A DNA stretch of 64,000 nt from Cognatundibacterium curvum (lineage in GTDB: Bacteria; Pseudomonadota; Gammaproteobacteria; Burkholderiales; Burkholderiaceae_D): positions 496,001-560,000 of the forward strand of contig NZ_JACOGD010000001.1 of assembly GCF_014284235.1 (NCBI RefSeq), given 5' to 3'. The position numbers and the translations under genes were made by a program. Positions 1 through 8,332 of the stretch are shown here, one piece after another (positions within the stretch are counted from its first letter, which is position 1; each line of letters begins with the position of its first letter). The notes beneath the pieces are model-generated. The model was not told the origin of the DNA and did no database searches. It saw only the letters and a list, made by a program, of their open reading frames with translations.

Positions 1-408
1 TGACCAAGTGATGGATAAAGGCGGCGGCAACAGGTCACCACTGAAACCGACAAAAATCCCGAAGTAATTCGCAAAATAAAAAAACACTGACATCAGTTCT
101 ATCCACTGCCACTGCACGCCCGCCAGTTGCATCACTCCAAGTGAGATCAGCACAAACACGATCAGCGCCGGCATCAGACGAAAAAAACGACGTAAGTAAA
201 ATTTCGAAATACTGACCTGCGCCGTCTTATCCCATTCAGCAATCATCAGGCGGGTAATGATGTAGCCACTGATAAAAAAGAAGATAGTCACACCTAAACC
301 ACCAGGCACAATATGCCCTAGCCAGGCATGGGAGATCAGTACCAACAGGATGGAAACACCACGTAGCCCATCCAGGGCTTGCAGGCGTGAATGCGAAGCA
401 GGATTCAT
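1..408 (-). CDS. Acyltransferase family 3 membrane protein, N-terminal part (cut by window edge)
   Basis: Reading the minus strand from the ATG at 408 gives a protein beginning MNPASHSRLQALDGLRG and continuing with hydrophobic segments up to the window edge. The LDGLRGxxxxxV start, followed by a His within the first membrane helix (LISHAWLG), is typical of the acyltransferase-3/OatA family. These are integral membrane enzymes that move acetyl or other acyl groups onto cell-surface sugars. It lies 18 bp downstream of a glycosyltransferase in the exopolysaccharide locus, so decoration of the polysaccharide is a reasonable inference. About 136 residues are present and the C-terminus is missing. 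The family is fairly sure; the substrate is unknown. Confidence 0.8.
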   Translation of the reverse strand, partial: MNPASHSRLQALDGLRGVSILLVLISHAWLGHIVPGGLGVTIFFFISGYIITRLMIAEWDKTAQVSISKFYLRRFFRLMPALIVFVLISLGVMQLAGVQWQWIELMSVFFYFANYFGIFVGFSGDLLPPPLSITWS

Positions 409-426
409 GTTAACTTCAGTAAAAAA

Positions 427-1371
427 TCAGGAGGATTCCGGGCTGCCATAGGCTTCGGGAACTTTACCGGCAAAATGATTGAGCTTGCCAAACTGCGATG
501 CCACAATTCTGGCCCAGCGAAACGCACGCTGAGGTGCAAATAAAATCAATAAGGCCACACACAGCATGCCTATCAATGCCTGCAGTATTGCGCGCAGCCC
601 TAGCCAGCAAGCCCTTAGCGGACGCTGTGCTGCAGGTGTCATTAGTAATTCGGTACGCATAAACAGTTGTCCGGTCCGGAATGAGCGCTGCAATAACCAT
701 TTCCGCGTAGCGCGCTCCGCGGGAACCGATTCAAACACAGGCGCATCATCGCACCAGATCATTTTCGCACCTGCCATGTCGAGACGGCGAAATAAGACAG
801 AATCTTCACCACCGGTACGCCCGAAAGCAGGATCAAACACCGCACCATTCTGCGCCTGAGCCAGTAACACACTGCGCCTGACCAAGACATTACCGCTGCG
901 TGCATCATGGTGATCAATGACCGTCCCATTCGGCAAGCGCCGTCTCTCAAAATAGCCACCGCGCCTGACCCATTCCGGCGTACTTGCATCGTATTCGGGC
1001 ACCACAGGCGCAAACACCACATCCGCCTGATAACTGCGTTGCGCATTTCTAAGTTCGCGTAACCAGGAACTCTGAGGGTATTCATCATCATCGACCATGC
1101 ATATCCACTCGCCTTGCGCAGCACTAATCGCTACATTTCGGGCCAGTGAAATATTGGAGACAGGTAAATGGATAAATGTCAGGCGCTCGCCAAACAAGGC
1201 TGCCTGCTTCTGCAATTCGGACTGAGCCGAATGAGCTGGATCGTTGTCTACCACGATAATCTGCAAGGTGACATCCTGAATATCCTGCATCCGTATTGCA
1301 TTCAGCAGGCGTGCCAACAATTGGGGACGCTTAAATGTACAGATACAGATACTGATACTGATTTCGACCAT
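427..1371 (-). CDS. Family 2 glycosyltransferase (exopolysaccharide locus)
   Basis: The 314-residue protein has a GT-A fold signature. The N-terminal ICICTFKRPQLL segment is the nucleotide-sugar binding start, and CMVDDDEYP near residue 93 carries the Asp-rich metal/UDP-sugar motif. An ED motif (GGEDSVLFRR, around residue 188) fits the family's catalytic base position. A hydrophobic segment near residues 258-280 suggests membrane association. It lies 1 bp after the epsG stop and upstream of the acyltransferase, so it is probably cotranscribed with epsE-F-G. It likely adds one sugar of the repeat unit at the inner membrane; donor and acceptor cannot be read from sequence. Confidence 0.85.
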   Translation of the reverse strand: MVEISISICICTFKRPQLLARLLNAIRMQDIQDVTLQIIVVDNDPAHSAQSELQKQAALFGERLTFIHLPVSNISLARNVAISAAQGEWICMVDDDEYPQSSWLRELRNAQRSYQADVVFAPVVPEYDASTPEWVRRGGYFERRRLPNGTVIDHHDARSGNVLVRRSVLLAQAQNGAVFDPAFGRTGGEDSVLFRRLDMAGAKMIWCDDAPVFESVPAERATRKWLLQRSFRTGQLFMRTELLMTPAAQRPLRACWLGLRAILQALIGMLCVALLILFAPQRAFRWARIVASQFGKLNHFAGKVPEAYGSPESS

Positions 1372-1372
1372 G

Positions 1373-2317
1373 TCAGTTTTTGCGTTTTGCGTTTTTTTTG
1401 CGACGACCTGGCATCCAGTTCAATACAGTCTGGAACCAGCGTTTTTTTTGCAGCGACTGGTATTCGTTGTACACCGTACCGGCAATATCAACACCCGCTG
1501 CCTGCATGTCATTTTTGACCTGACGCAAATCACTGATACGGGTCAGGTCCTTTTTCGCCACCAGCAATGCGGTACCGACCTGATGCGCGAGCATCTGTGC
1601 ATCGGAGGCATTGCCTGATGCATGGGTATCGACCACAAATGCATCAAAGTCTGCATAGCAGCTGTCCAGCAAATCTTTGATACGCGGGACTTGCAATAAC
1701 TCCAGCGGATTTGGTGGTCGTGGCCCCGATGGCAATAACTGTAGTCCTGGTAATAAGGGGATCAATACTTCATCGAGCTGCTGACGCCCTGCCAGTACCG
1801 ATGACAAGCCATCGGGCGAGCCCAGCGCAAAGAACTGATGCAGGCTGCCGCTACGCAAATCGCCATCAATTAACAGTGTACGCCGCCCTACCTGTGACAA
1901 GGCTATCGCGAGGCTCACCGCCATATAGCTTTTCCCCTCACCGCTTGCGGAGCTGACGACCGCAATCCGGATTTTGTCAGCCGTATCAAATTTCAATAGC
2001 AGCTCGCTGCGCAAACGCCGGATTTCTTCCGCTTCTTTTGAAAATGGCTGATGAAAAAAACGCAGAGAAGGATCGGCTATACCGTTTAACAGATCCTTAG
2101 AAGTGAAACCAAACTGCTGACCCAAGGCCTGATCAATCTGCGCCTGTGTCAGCAAACCGAGACGCAATGCTGCATCACCAAAACGTAGTTTGTGCTGCCT
2201 TTGCTCATGCGCGATCTGCTCAATCTGCGCTTCGGTCAGCAAGCCTTGCTGCAGGAATAATTCGCCCAATCTGCCAACCTGATGCCGTTCAGTTCGCATG
2301 CTCATAGACTCAGACAT
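1373..2317 (-). CDS. epsG: EpsG-type chain-length tyrosine kinase (CpsD/CapB family)
   Basis: This is a BY-kinase-like P-loop ATPase that would pair with the EpsF membrane protein to control polysaccharide chain length. I chose the ATG at 2317 (314 aa) because AAAGGAG lies just upstream; a longer frame opens at 2407. It overlaps the epsF stop by 8 bp. Walker A-like SSASGEGKS is near residue 122, LLIDGD near 148, and a Walker B-like FVVDT follows. The first 70 residues hold two copies of a LxxGLLTxAQIxQ element resembling MshEN-type domains. The C-terminus is basic and lacks the tyrosine cluster usual in Wzc/CapB kinases. The family is clear; kinase activity is inferred. Confidence 0.85.
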   Translation of the reverse strand: MSESMSMRTERHQVGRLGELFLQQGLLTEAQIEQIAHEQRQHKLRFGDAALRLGLLTQAQIDQALGQQFGFTSKDLLNGIADPSLRFFHQPFSKEAEEIRRLRSELLLKFDTADKIRIAVVSSASGEGKSYMAVSLAIALSQVGRRTLLIDGDLRSGSLHQFFALGSPDGLSSVLAGRQQLDEVLIPLLPGLQLLPSGPRPPNPLELLQVPRIKDLLDSCYADFDAFVVDTHASGNASDAQMLAHQVGTALLVAKKDLTRISDLRQVKNDMQAAGVDIAGTVYNEYQSLQKKRWFQTVLNWMPGRRKKNAKRKN

Positions 2318-3752
2318 GCTTACTCCTTTGAGCAGCAGTGAACTGTGTGCTGCTATCACCGTCTGTACGCTCCAAAAATCCAATCTGAGCCAGTACAGGC
2401 ACATCAAACTCGCGCGCCAGGTCTTCAGCGCAGCGTACTTTGCGCTGCATCAGCTCCAACAGAAATGCAAGACTGAAGCCGAACATCAATCCGGCAATCA
2501 GGCCAAATACCAGGTTATTGCGCAGCAGCGGCTTAGCATGTTTTTCGGGCAATTCAGCCCAGCGCATTACAGATGCATTAGAAATCGCGACATTACTGGT
2601 CATGAGTAACTCATCAAATTTTTGTATCGCGGCGTTATACACTTTTTGGACGCTGTCGAGCTGACGCTGATACGAACTGATTACATCGCGGTGACGCTTG
2701 TTTTCAAAGGTTTTTTTCTGATAGCCAGCCAATTCAGCTTCCATCACTTTTTCCTGCTGACGCAAACGCGCCTCAGCAGAATTAACCGAGTCGACCGCCG
2801 TCGTTGACTCACGCTTTAATTTCTCGATCAAAGACTGGCGCTCATCCTGAATCGCAATATATTTCGGATGGCGTGGCCCCAGCGTCGTTTTTGCATTGGC
2901 AAGCTGGGTGTCTAACGCTACCAATGCCGCCTTTAAGCCTGAGATATGGCCTATGCCTGCGATTTCAGGCAAGTCGGAATTGGTGTTGCCCTGCCTGAGC
3001 ATATTCTCCAAGGCCTGCCTTTTGGCCTGCGCCTCGACGCGCTGCAACTGAGTTTCAATCAGGCGGTTACTGAGTACGCCCATCTGGCGTGATTCGACAT
3101 CAGCGCGCTCATCAACATCGACAATCTGATGTTCTTGCTGATAAGCCGTGAGCTTCTTCTGGATATCATCCATCTGACGGCTCAACGTCTCAAGCTGGGC
3201 ATTGTATTGATCACGGCGGGCACGGGCCGGTGCATTTGCCATTTCCAGCGACAGGTCGATGTATGCCTTAATGACCGCATTCACTACATCCCGGGCATGT
3301 GCCGGGTCATGAGAAGAATATTGAATTTCAATGACACGGCTGTTTTTATGCGGCGCGACTTCGATTTTATCGGCGATCGTTTCTGCCAGATGCCGCAAAC
3401 CACGCTGTTCACCATAGCGCGCAATCAGCTTACGTGCCTCGTCAGTATCATGCAGGCCCAGGGCGGCAATCACATGCTCTGCGGCTTTGACGCTTTTCAT
3501 CACATCATATTGGGTTTGCAGATAACTCTCATCCTGCAGGGGATGAAACTGGCGACCCGCAATCGGGTCATTCATTTTATAGTCGATGAATACATCAGCA
3601 TTCGCGACATAGGTCTTGGGGACGACCAGGCTGGCAATCGCCGCCATGACCACCGAAATCACAGTCACGACAGCAATCAGGTTGCGGCGCGCATTGAGCA
3701 TTGCGCCTATCTGGGTAAAAGATAAAATCAGGTCAGCTGAGGGAGAGCGCAT
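2310..3752 (-). CDS. epsF: EpsF-type chain length determinant (Wzz/GumC family)
   Basis: This 480-residue inner-membrane co-polymerase has a Wzz domain at the N-terminus, a first membrane helix near residues 24-46 (LIAVVTVISVVMAAIASLVVP), a long periplasmic coiled-coil part rich in Glu/Gln/Lys/Arg (about 180-370), and a second helix near residues 413-435 preceded by a Pro-rich segment (ELPEKHAKPLLRN). The cytoplasmic kinase is a separate gene (epsG), as in the methanolan-type EpsE-F-G arrangement. It sits 8 bp downstream of epsE and overlaps epsG. It likely sets polymer length in Wzx/Wzy-dependent export. Confidence 0.88.
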   Translation of the reverse strand: MRSPSADLILSFTQIGAMLNARRNLIAVVTVISVVMAAIASLVVPKTYVANADVFIDYKMNDPIAGRQFHPLQDESYLQTQYDVMKSVKAAEHVIAALGLHDTDEARKLIARYGEQRGLRHLAETIADKIEVAPHKNSRVIEIQYSSHDPAHARDVVNAVIKAYIDLSLEMANAPARARRDQYNAQLETLSRQMDDIQKKLTAYQQEHQIVDVDERADVESRQMGVLSNRLIETQLQRVEAQAKRQALENMLRQGNTNSDLPEIAGIGHISGLKAALVALDTQLANAKTTLGPRHPKYIAIQDERQSLIEKLKRESTTAVDSVNSAEARLRQQEKVMEAELAGYQKKTFENKRHRDVISSYQRQLDSVQKVYNAAIQKFDELLMTSNVAISNASVMRWAELPEKHAKPLLRNNLVFGLIAGLMFGFSLAFLLELMQRKVRCAEDLAREFDVPVLAQIGFLERTDGDSSTQFTAAQRSKHV

Positions 3753-3760
3753 CGACTACC

Positions 3761-4690
3761 TTAAAAAATACGTTCATTAACCACTACCACATCTCCTGGC
3801 AGCACAACATCTTTAATATTGGCAGGCATTTCTATCAGTTCGCCATGCTTATCTTTACGATGAATCACGATGCGCGACGAAGAGCCACGCTCAGAAACAC
3901 CGCCACCCACTGCCAGTACCCGCATCACATTCATGGCCTCTTCCATAGGATAGCTACCGGGACGGCGCACTTCACCATACACATAAAAAGTCTTTTGCTG
4001 ACCGACTACCAGCACATCATTCGGCAGAATTTTCTGCATCAGTTTTTCACTATTTTTATTATTTTCAAACTCGATTTGCATGGTATCGACTTCAGCAGCA
4101 TCCTGATCCGCACCTGCATTCTTACGTAATAATTTGACTGACTTGTCCGCACGCGTGGTCAGGCCACCAGCCAGACTCAAAGCATCCAGCACATTCAACT
4201 GCCCCTGCATAGGAAAACGTCCTGGCCGTACTACTTCACCAAAAACTGAAAAATTACGACTGATCTGTTGACCGATACGTACTGCAACCTTGGGGTTGAT
4301 CAGGTACTGCCCCTGCTCTAATTTATTGGCAAACTGAATCGCCACATCCATGGTCGATTTGCCTTTAACTTCCATCGCGCCAACCAAAGGGAGGGTGATA
4401 ATCCCCATCGAGCCCACCACCACATCCGCACTCAGATCTGGCTGACCAAACACAGTAATGATCAGCTGATCGCCCTCGCCAACGACATCACTACGTGTTT
4501 CCATCATTCCGGAATCGGCGCTGTTTTCGATGACGGGCGTTGTCTTTTTGGGCGATGGACTCACTGCTGGCTGATAGGAGAGACTGAAATCCAGCTTTAA
4601 ACGTAATCCGTGCAGTTGCGATGACTCTTCGGCGCAGGCAACCGAAAAAAATGAAGAAAGCAGTATTCCGCAATAACAAGCGCGGAGCAT
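3761..4690 (-). CDS. epsE: EpsE-type outer-membrane polysaccharide export protein (Wza family)
   Basis: The protein has a poly-export domain (VVGEGDQLIITVFGQPDLS..., with GxxxLPLVGxxxVKG) followed by two SLBB-like segments (VFGEVVRPGRFPM and VYGEVRRPGSYPM). Wza-family proteins form the outer-membrane channel for capsule or exopolysaccharide. I place the start at 4690 (309 aa) because this ATG begins a signal peptide (MLRACYCGILLSSFFSVACA) and is preceded by GAAGAG; an in-frame ATG at 4777 would add 29 residues that do not look like a signal. It is the first gene of the minus-strand group epsE-F-G-GT-acyltransferase. Confidence 0.88.
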   Translation of the reverse strand: MLRACYCGILLSSFFSVACAEESSQLHGLRLKLDFSLSYQPAVSPSPKKTTPVIENSADSGMMETRSDVVGEGDQLIITVFGQPDLSADVVVGSMGIITLPLVGAMEVKGKSTMDVAIQFANKLEQGQYLINPKVAVRIGQQISRNFSVFGEVVRPGRFPMQGQLNVLDALSLAGGLTTRADKSVKLLRKNAGADQDAAEVDTMQIEFENNKNSEKLMQKILPNDVLVVGQQKTFYVYGEVRRPGSYPMEEAMNVMRVLAVGGGVSERGSSSRIVIHRKDKHGELIEMPANIKDVVLPGDVVVVNERIF

Positions 4691-5227
4691 GTCACTCTTC
4701 AAATTTACAATTGGTGAAAAAATCATTGAAAACCGATTATTGGGATGGAATTTGCTTATTTTATCGTGCTGCCGCACTTATGATTGCATATTTTTGTCAT
4801 AGAAACAAAATCGCGCCGCAGTTTGGTCGAATTCATTTCCTTGACAACAATTATTCACTGCACAGCACCTAAGCTACCACTCAATTTAAGCTGCTGATAC
4901 AGGATAGGCGCTTGCCTTACCAGTTTGATTTCATCACAGTTTAAACCAGCAAGCTTCTCCCGCGCATTCTCATTTGTACTTGCACAACATTTCTTCAATT
5001 GAAAAATAGTGCAAAAAGTACATTTCCATTTATTCACCATGTTAGCTTAACTCTGCCGAAGGATTTATCTGCGAAGACTCGGGTTTCGCGTCCATTCTGC
5101 TGAATGGCAAAGTGTCAGGCTCAGAACTAAGAACTAAGCCAAGAACAAGCAAGGAAGAAATCCATGCGTCTGATGAAGTTAAGCAAGCCAGAGATGCATT
5201 TATGTGTCCACCTCTCTTAGGAAAACG
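4691..5227. other. Divergent intergenic region between epsE and the lipoprotein gene
   Basis: About 540 bp lie between two divergently transcribed exopolysaccharide-locus genes, so promoters for both directions probably lie here. A TTGACA hexamer occurs at 4841-4846 on the plus strand, but no convincing -10 follows at the right distance. Small open frames (4855-5040 minus; 5164-5220 plus) have no recognisable product and I do not call them genes. The direct repeat GAACTAA-GAACTAA near 5125-5140 is short. Nothing else stands out. Confidence 0.4.
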
Positions 5228-7057
5228 ATGAAAAAGCGATTTGTGATTACCAATGAAAACACTTTTTTTTCTGCTTTACTGTTAATTAGCATCCTGCCTG
5301 GCTGTGGTGGCGACAAAGCCACTGAGGCTGACTTTGTGGCGAGAGCAGGCGCTCAGACTGCGGGCTCGTCGCAGGTCAGCTCACAAGCTCTGCCTGACAC
5401 TTCAGATCAAGTGCCGCTGGCTGCTGCGCCTGATTACCACAGCCTTATCCAACAGGCGCCGCCGGGAAAACAGGCCGGCCTGCTTGCCACCGCGCTAGGT
5501 AAGCCCAACCAGTTATTGCTAGGACTGGGTGTGCAATACCTGTCCGACATTGCCAGTGATGCCGTTGTCATGCCCTACTTTGGAGTGACTAAAATTGATA
5601 TTTATGACCGGTATCTTAATGGCATAGACCCACAGACTTCCTGGGTAGGATGGAATAGCCCGACCGGCGCATACGCCAGTATGGTTGCCAGTGATGCCGC
5701 GAGTTTAGGGGCCGTTCCTATGTACACTTTGTACCAGATGGCCTCGCAAGGTGATGGAAACACCACGTGGCTGACCGATACCACGCTTATGACACAGTAC
5801 TGGAATAATGTACGCACTCTGTTTCAGAAAATACAGGCTACCGGCAAGCCAGCTTTAGTCAATGTAGAGCCAGATTTTTGGGGGTATATCCAACGCATTT
5901 ACAATGCGTCGGGAGTGATCACTGCTTACCAGACCGAGCCAGGCAGGGTCGCCATTGCAGTCGCATCAGCAAACAGCAGCGAATGCAATACCCAGCCCAA
6001 TACAGCGGTAGGCATGGTGTCTTGTATGATTTCGATGGCACGCAACTATGCGCCCAACGCCTATCTCGGCTTCCCGCCCTCAGGATTTCCGGATCTGCTT
6101 GCGCAAGAACCCGCCTTCATGCAAAAGTTAGGCGCTGGCAAAGCTGACTTCGTTGTGATGCAAACATCCGATCGTGATGCCGGCTGTTATCTGAGCAATG
6201 CTGTCGATTGTCGTTCTGCAGGCGGCACCGGCGATATAAGTCAAACCTACTGGGATACTTCGAATTTCCAGTGGGCCTTTTCACAAGCTGCGCAGTACTC
6301 CAGCGGCAGCTACAATGCTGCTGGCGTCTACACACCACCCGTGTACTCACTGCCACTGATATGGTGGCAAACACCGATGGGGACACCGGCCGCCGCCAAT
6401 GGGACAGGGACAGCCAGCGCAACGGCTTCACCCTGGCGTGACAACCGCATGGATTACTTCCTCAATAATCCTGCACAATTGACAGCGATGAATACGTTTG
6501 CTGTCGTGTTCGGGTCAGGCGCTGCATCACAAACGAATTTGAGCAACGATTTCACCAGCACAGGGCAACATCAGTTTGTAGCACTACAAGCCGCTTACAA
6601 AAAAAAACCTGCAAATTTACCCACGGCCGTCCCGGTGTACACAGATAATTTGGCCATTGGCTGGCAGGGAACATGGGGATGGAATGCAAACGTGAACTTT
6701 TCCAGCGCCACCCCGTTGCAGTCGGGTAGTTACGCGATGAATGTCATCACAACCGGTGCCTACGGTGCAGTCGGATTGACCAGTACTACTCCTGTTGCGT
6801 TCAACAGCCCGAACGCGGCCATTCAGCTCTGGGCTTATTCTGCGACTGCCTTGCCTATAGTGCTGATTCTGTGTCCGGTTGAAAATGCTTGCAATGCACA
6901 TGTGACGCTCAACTTACCACCTGCAAAGTGGACTTTCTTCAGTATCCCGGCGTCCAAATTTGGTAATCCCGGTACGATCAAACGGATTAATATTCAATCC
7001 AATTCACCATCTGAAGTGGTTTCTTTTACGATAGACCAGTTGTATGTCGTGAAATAA
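5228..7057 (+). CDS. Secreted lipoprotein of unknown function with a C-terminal carbohydrate-binding-like domain
   Basis: I do not recognise a characterised family. The ATG at 5228 follows TTAGGAAAACG, a good ribosome site, and starts a lipoprotein signal with lipobox LPGC (Cys26); an earlier ATG at 5204 lacks this. The mature part (about 580 aa) is rich in Trp, Tyr, Asn and small residues. Residues about 70-430 carry acidic/aromatic segments such as KIDIYDRYL and NVEPDFWGY, reminiscent of TIM-barrel glycoside hydrolases. The last 130 residues (from VPVYTDNLAIGW) look like a beta-sandwich carbohydrate-binding module. Its place inside the polysaccharide locus supports a role in polymer trimming or binding. 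That role is inference. Confidence 0.55.
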   Translation: MKKRFVITNENTFFSALLLISILPGCGGDKATEADFVARAGAQTAGSSQVSSQALPDTSDQVPLAAAPDYHSLIQQAPPGKQAGLLATALGKPNQLLLGLGVQYLSDIASDAVVMPYFGVTKIDIYDRYLNGIDPQTSWVGWNSPTGAYASMVASDAASLGAVPMYTLYQMASQGDGNTTWLTDTTLMTQYWNNVRTLFQKIQATGKPALVNVEPDFWGYIQRIYNASGVITAYQTEPGRVAIAVASANSSECNTQPNTAVGMVSCMISMARNYAPNAYLGFPPSGFPDLLAQEPAFMQKLGAGKADFVVMQTSDRDAGCYLSNAVDCRSAGGTGDISQTYWDTSNFQWAFSQAAQYSSGSYNAAGVYTPPVYSLPLIWWQTPMGTPAAANGTGTASATASPWRDNRMDYFLNNPAQLTAMNTFAVVFGSGAASQTNLSNDFTSTGQHQFVALQAAYKKKPANLPTAVPVYTDNLAIGWQGTWGWNANVNFSSATPLQSGSYAMNVITTGAYGAVGLTSTTPVAFNSPNAAIQLWAYSATALPIVLILCPVENACNAHVTLNLPPAKWTFFSIPASKFGNPGTIKRINIQSNSPSEVVSFTIDQLYVVK

Positions 7058-7427
7058 TAAGCTGCCTATGCGATTTACAGTCTGCGGAAGCGACGCAATC
7101 CTTTGCAACAGTTTCCCACGCTGGCAATTGTCACAAAATTTAGCCACGTGCAAACACGCGTACTATGTAACAAGAAAATCCCTGAAAACCAGGCATTGAG
7201 ACAGATCTGCATGGATTTATTGCCATACAGCACTTATGTTAACACATTAAATTACCATTTAAACAATGTTGCGAGACAATTTCCGTAAAAAGATTTCCGT
7301 AATAACAATTGTTCACTTTCATTAATTGTCCTTAGCCCGGAGCTGAGCTACCATTGCACAAAAGGAACGACGCAAGCACGATGCGGCAGTTCTGCCCAAA
7401 ACACCTTCCCTTCCCTCATCATTTGCT
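7058..7427. other. Non-coding stretch upstream of glycosyltransferase gene
   Basis: About 370 AT-rich bases separate the lipoprotein gene from the next glycosyltransferase. A 61-codon frame (7103-7288) has no ribosome site or recognisable product. A promoter for the 7428-9751 pair is expected here, but I found no convincing -35/-10 pair and no strong hairpin terminator. Confidence 0.3.
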
Positions 7428-8321
7428 ATGCAAAATATAACTACAGTTCCTTTGGTCATCATTGCGCCTGTCCGCGACGAAGCAGATCTGATACGACTGA
7501 CGCTGGATTCAATGGTGGCGCAAACTGTGAGACCGGTTGAATGGATCATCGTAGACGACGGTTCCAGAGACAATACCGCTGAAATTGTTAATGAATACGC
7601 ACAAAAATATCCGTTTATCCGCCTGGTGCAAAGACCTGACCGTGGCTTTCGTAAGGTGGGCGGAGGTGTAGTCGCCGCGTTTAAATTCGGTATCACCCAA
7701 ATTTTGCATCAGGACTATCAATACATTGCCAAGCTCGATGGCGATATGTCCTTTGGCCCGCGCTACCTGGAAAAAATGTTTGCCGAGTTTGAGCGAGATC
7801 CTAAACTGGCTGCGGTATCAGGCAAAGTGTTCCGCACTGAGCAAAATCAGCGTATAGAAGAAATCATCATTGATGAACATGTGGCCGGACAGTTCAAACT
7901 CTACCGGCGCAACGCATTTGAAGAAATCGGTGGCTTTGTTGAGGAAGTGCTCTGGGATGGTATTGACGTACACACTGCCCGTATGAAGGGCTGGAATACC
8001 AAGAGTTTTTATGATGAAGATGCGATATTGATGCATCACCGTCTGATGGGTTCATCCGATAAAAATGTCTATCGTGGCCGCCTGCGCTGGGGACGTGGCA
8101 TCTGGTTTATGGGCTACCACCCACTCTATGCGGTGGCATCCGGCGTATTCCGCATGCGTGAGAAGCCCTTTGTAATCGGTGGCCTCTTAATCATTGCAGG
8201 CTATCTGGGCGCCGCGTTACGAGGTGCGCCGCGTTACGAAAACCCTGAATTCCGGCGCCATCTGCATCAGTGGCAACTGGCGCAAATCAAGAATTTATTG
8301 TTCAAATCCAAAACAAAATAA
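7428..8321 (+). CDS. Family 2 glycosyltransferase
   Basis: The 297-residue protein begins VIIAPVRDEADLIRLTLDSM, then IIVDDGSRDNT (nucleotide binding) and KLDGDMSFGP near residues 104-113 (the DxD-like metal motif), with an RWGRG segment in the place of the QxxRW motif of processive enzymes. A single hydrophobic segment near the C-terminus (FVIGGLLIIAGYLGAAL) suggests membrane attachment. It is followed closely by the WcaJ-like priming transferase, so both likely act on the same lipid-linked repeat unit at the cytoplasmic face. The sugar specificity is unknown. Confidence 0.83.
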   Translation: MQNITTVPLVIIAPVRDEADLIRLTLDSMVAQTVRPVEWIIVDDGSRDNTAEIVNEYAQKYPFIRLVQRPDRGFRKVGGGVVAAFKFGITQILHQDYQYIAKLDGDMSFGPRYLEKMFAEFERDPKLAAVSGKVFRTEQNQRIEEIIIDEHVAGQFKLYRRNAFEEIGGFVEEVLWDGIDVHTARMKGWNTKSFYDEDAILMHHRLMGSSDKNVYRGRLRWGRGIWFMGYHPLYAVASGVFRMREKPFVIGGLLIIAGYLGAALRGAPRYENPEFRRHLHQWQLAQIKNLLFKSKTK

Positions 8322-8332
8322 TAACGGACACT

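Noticed and set aside
3129-3725. 198-codon plus-strand open frame
   Set aside because: Antisense to epsF, with composition typical of a shadow frame.
4855-5040. 61-codon minus-strand frame with several Cys
   Set aside because: No ribosome site and no family similarity; the Cys spacing alone is not enough to call a peptide gene.
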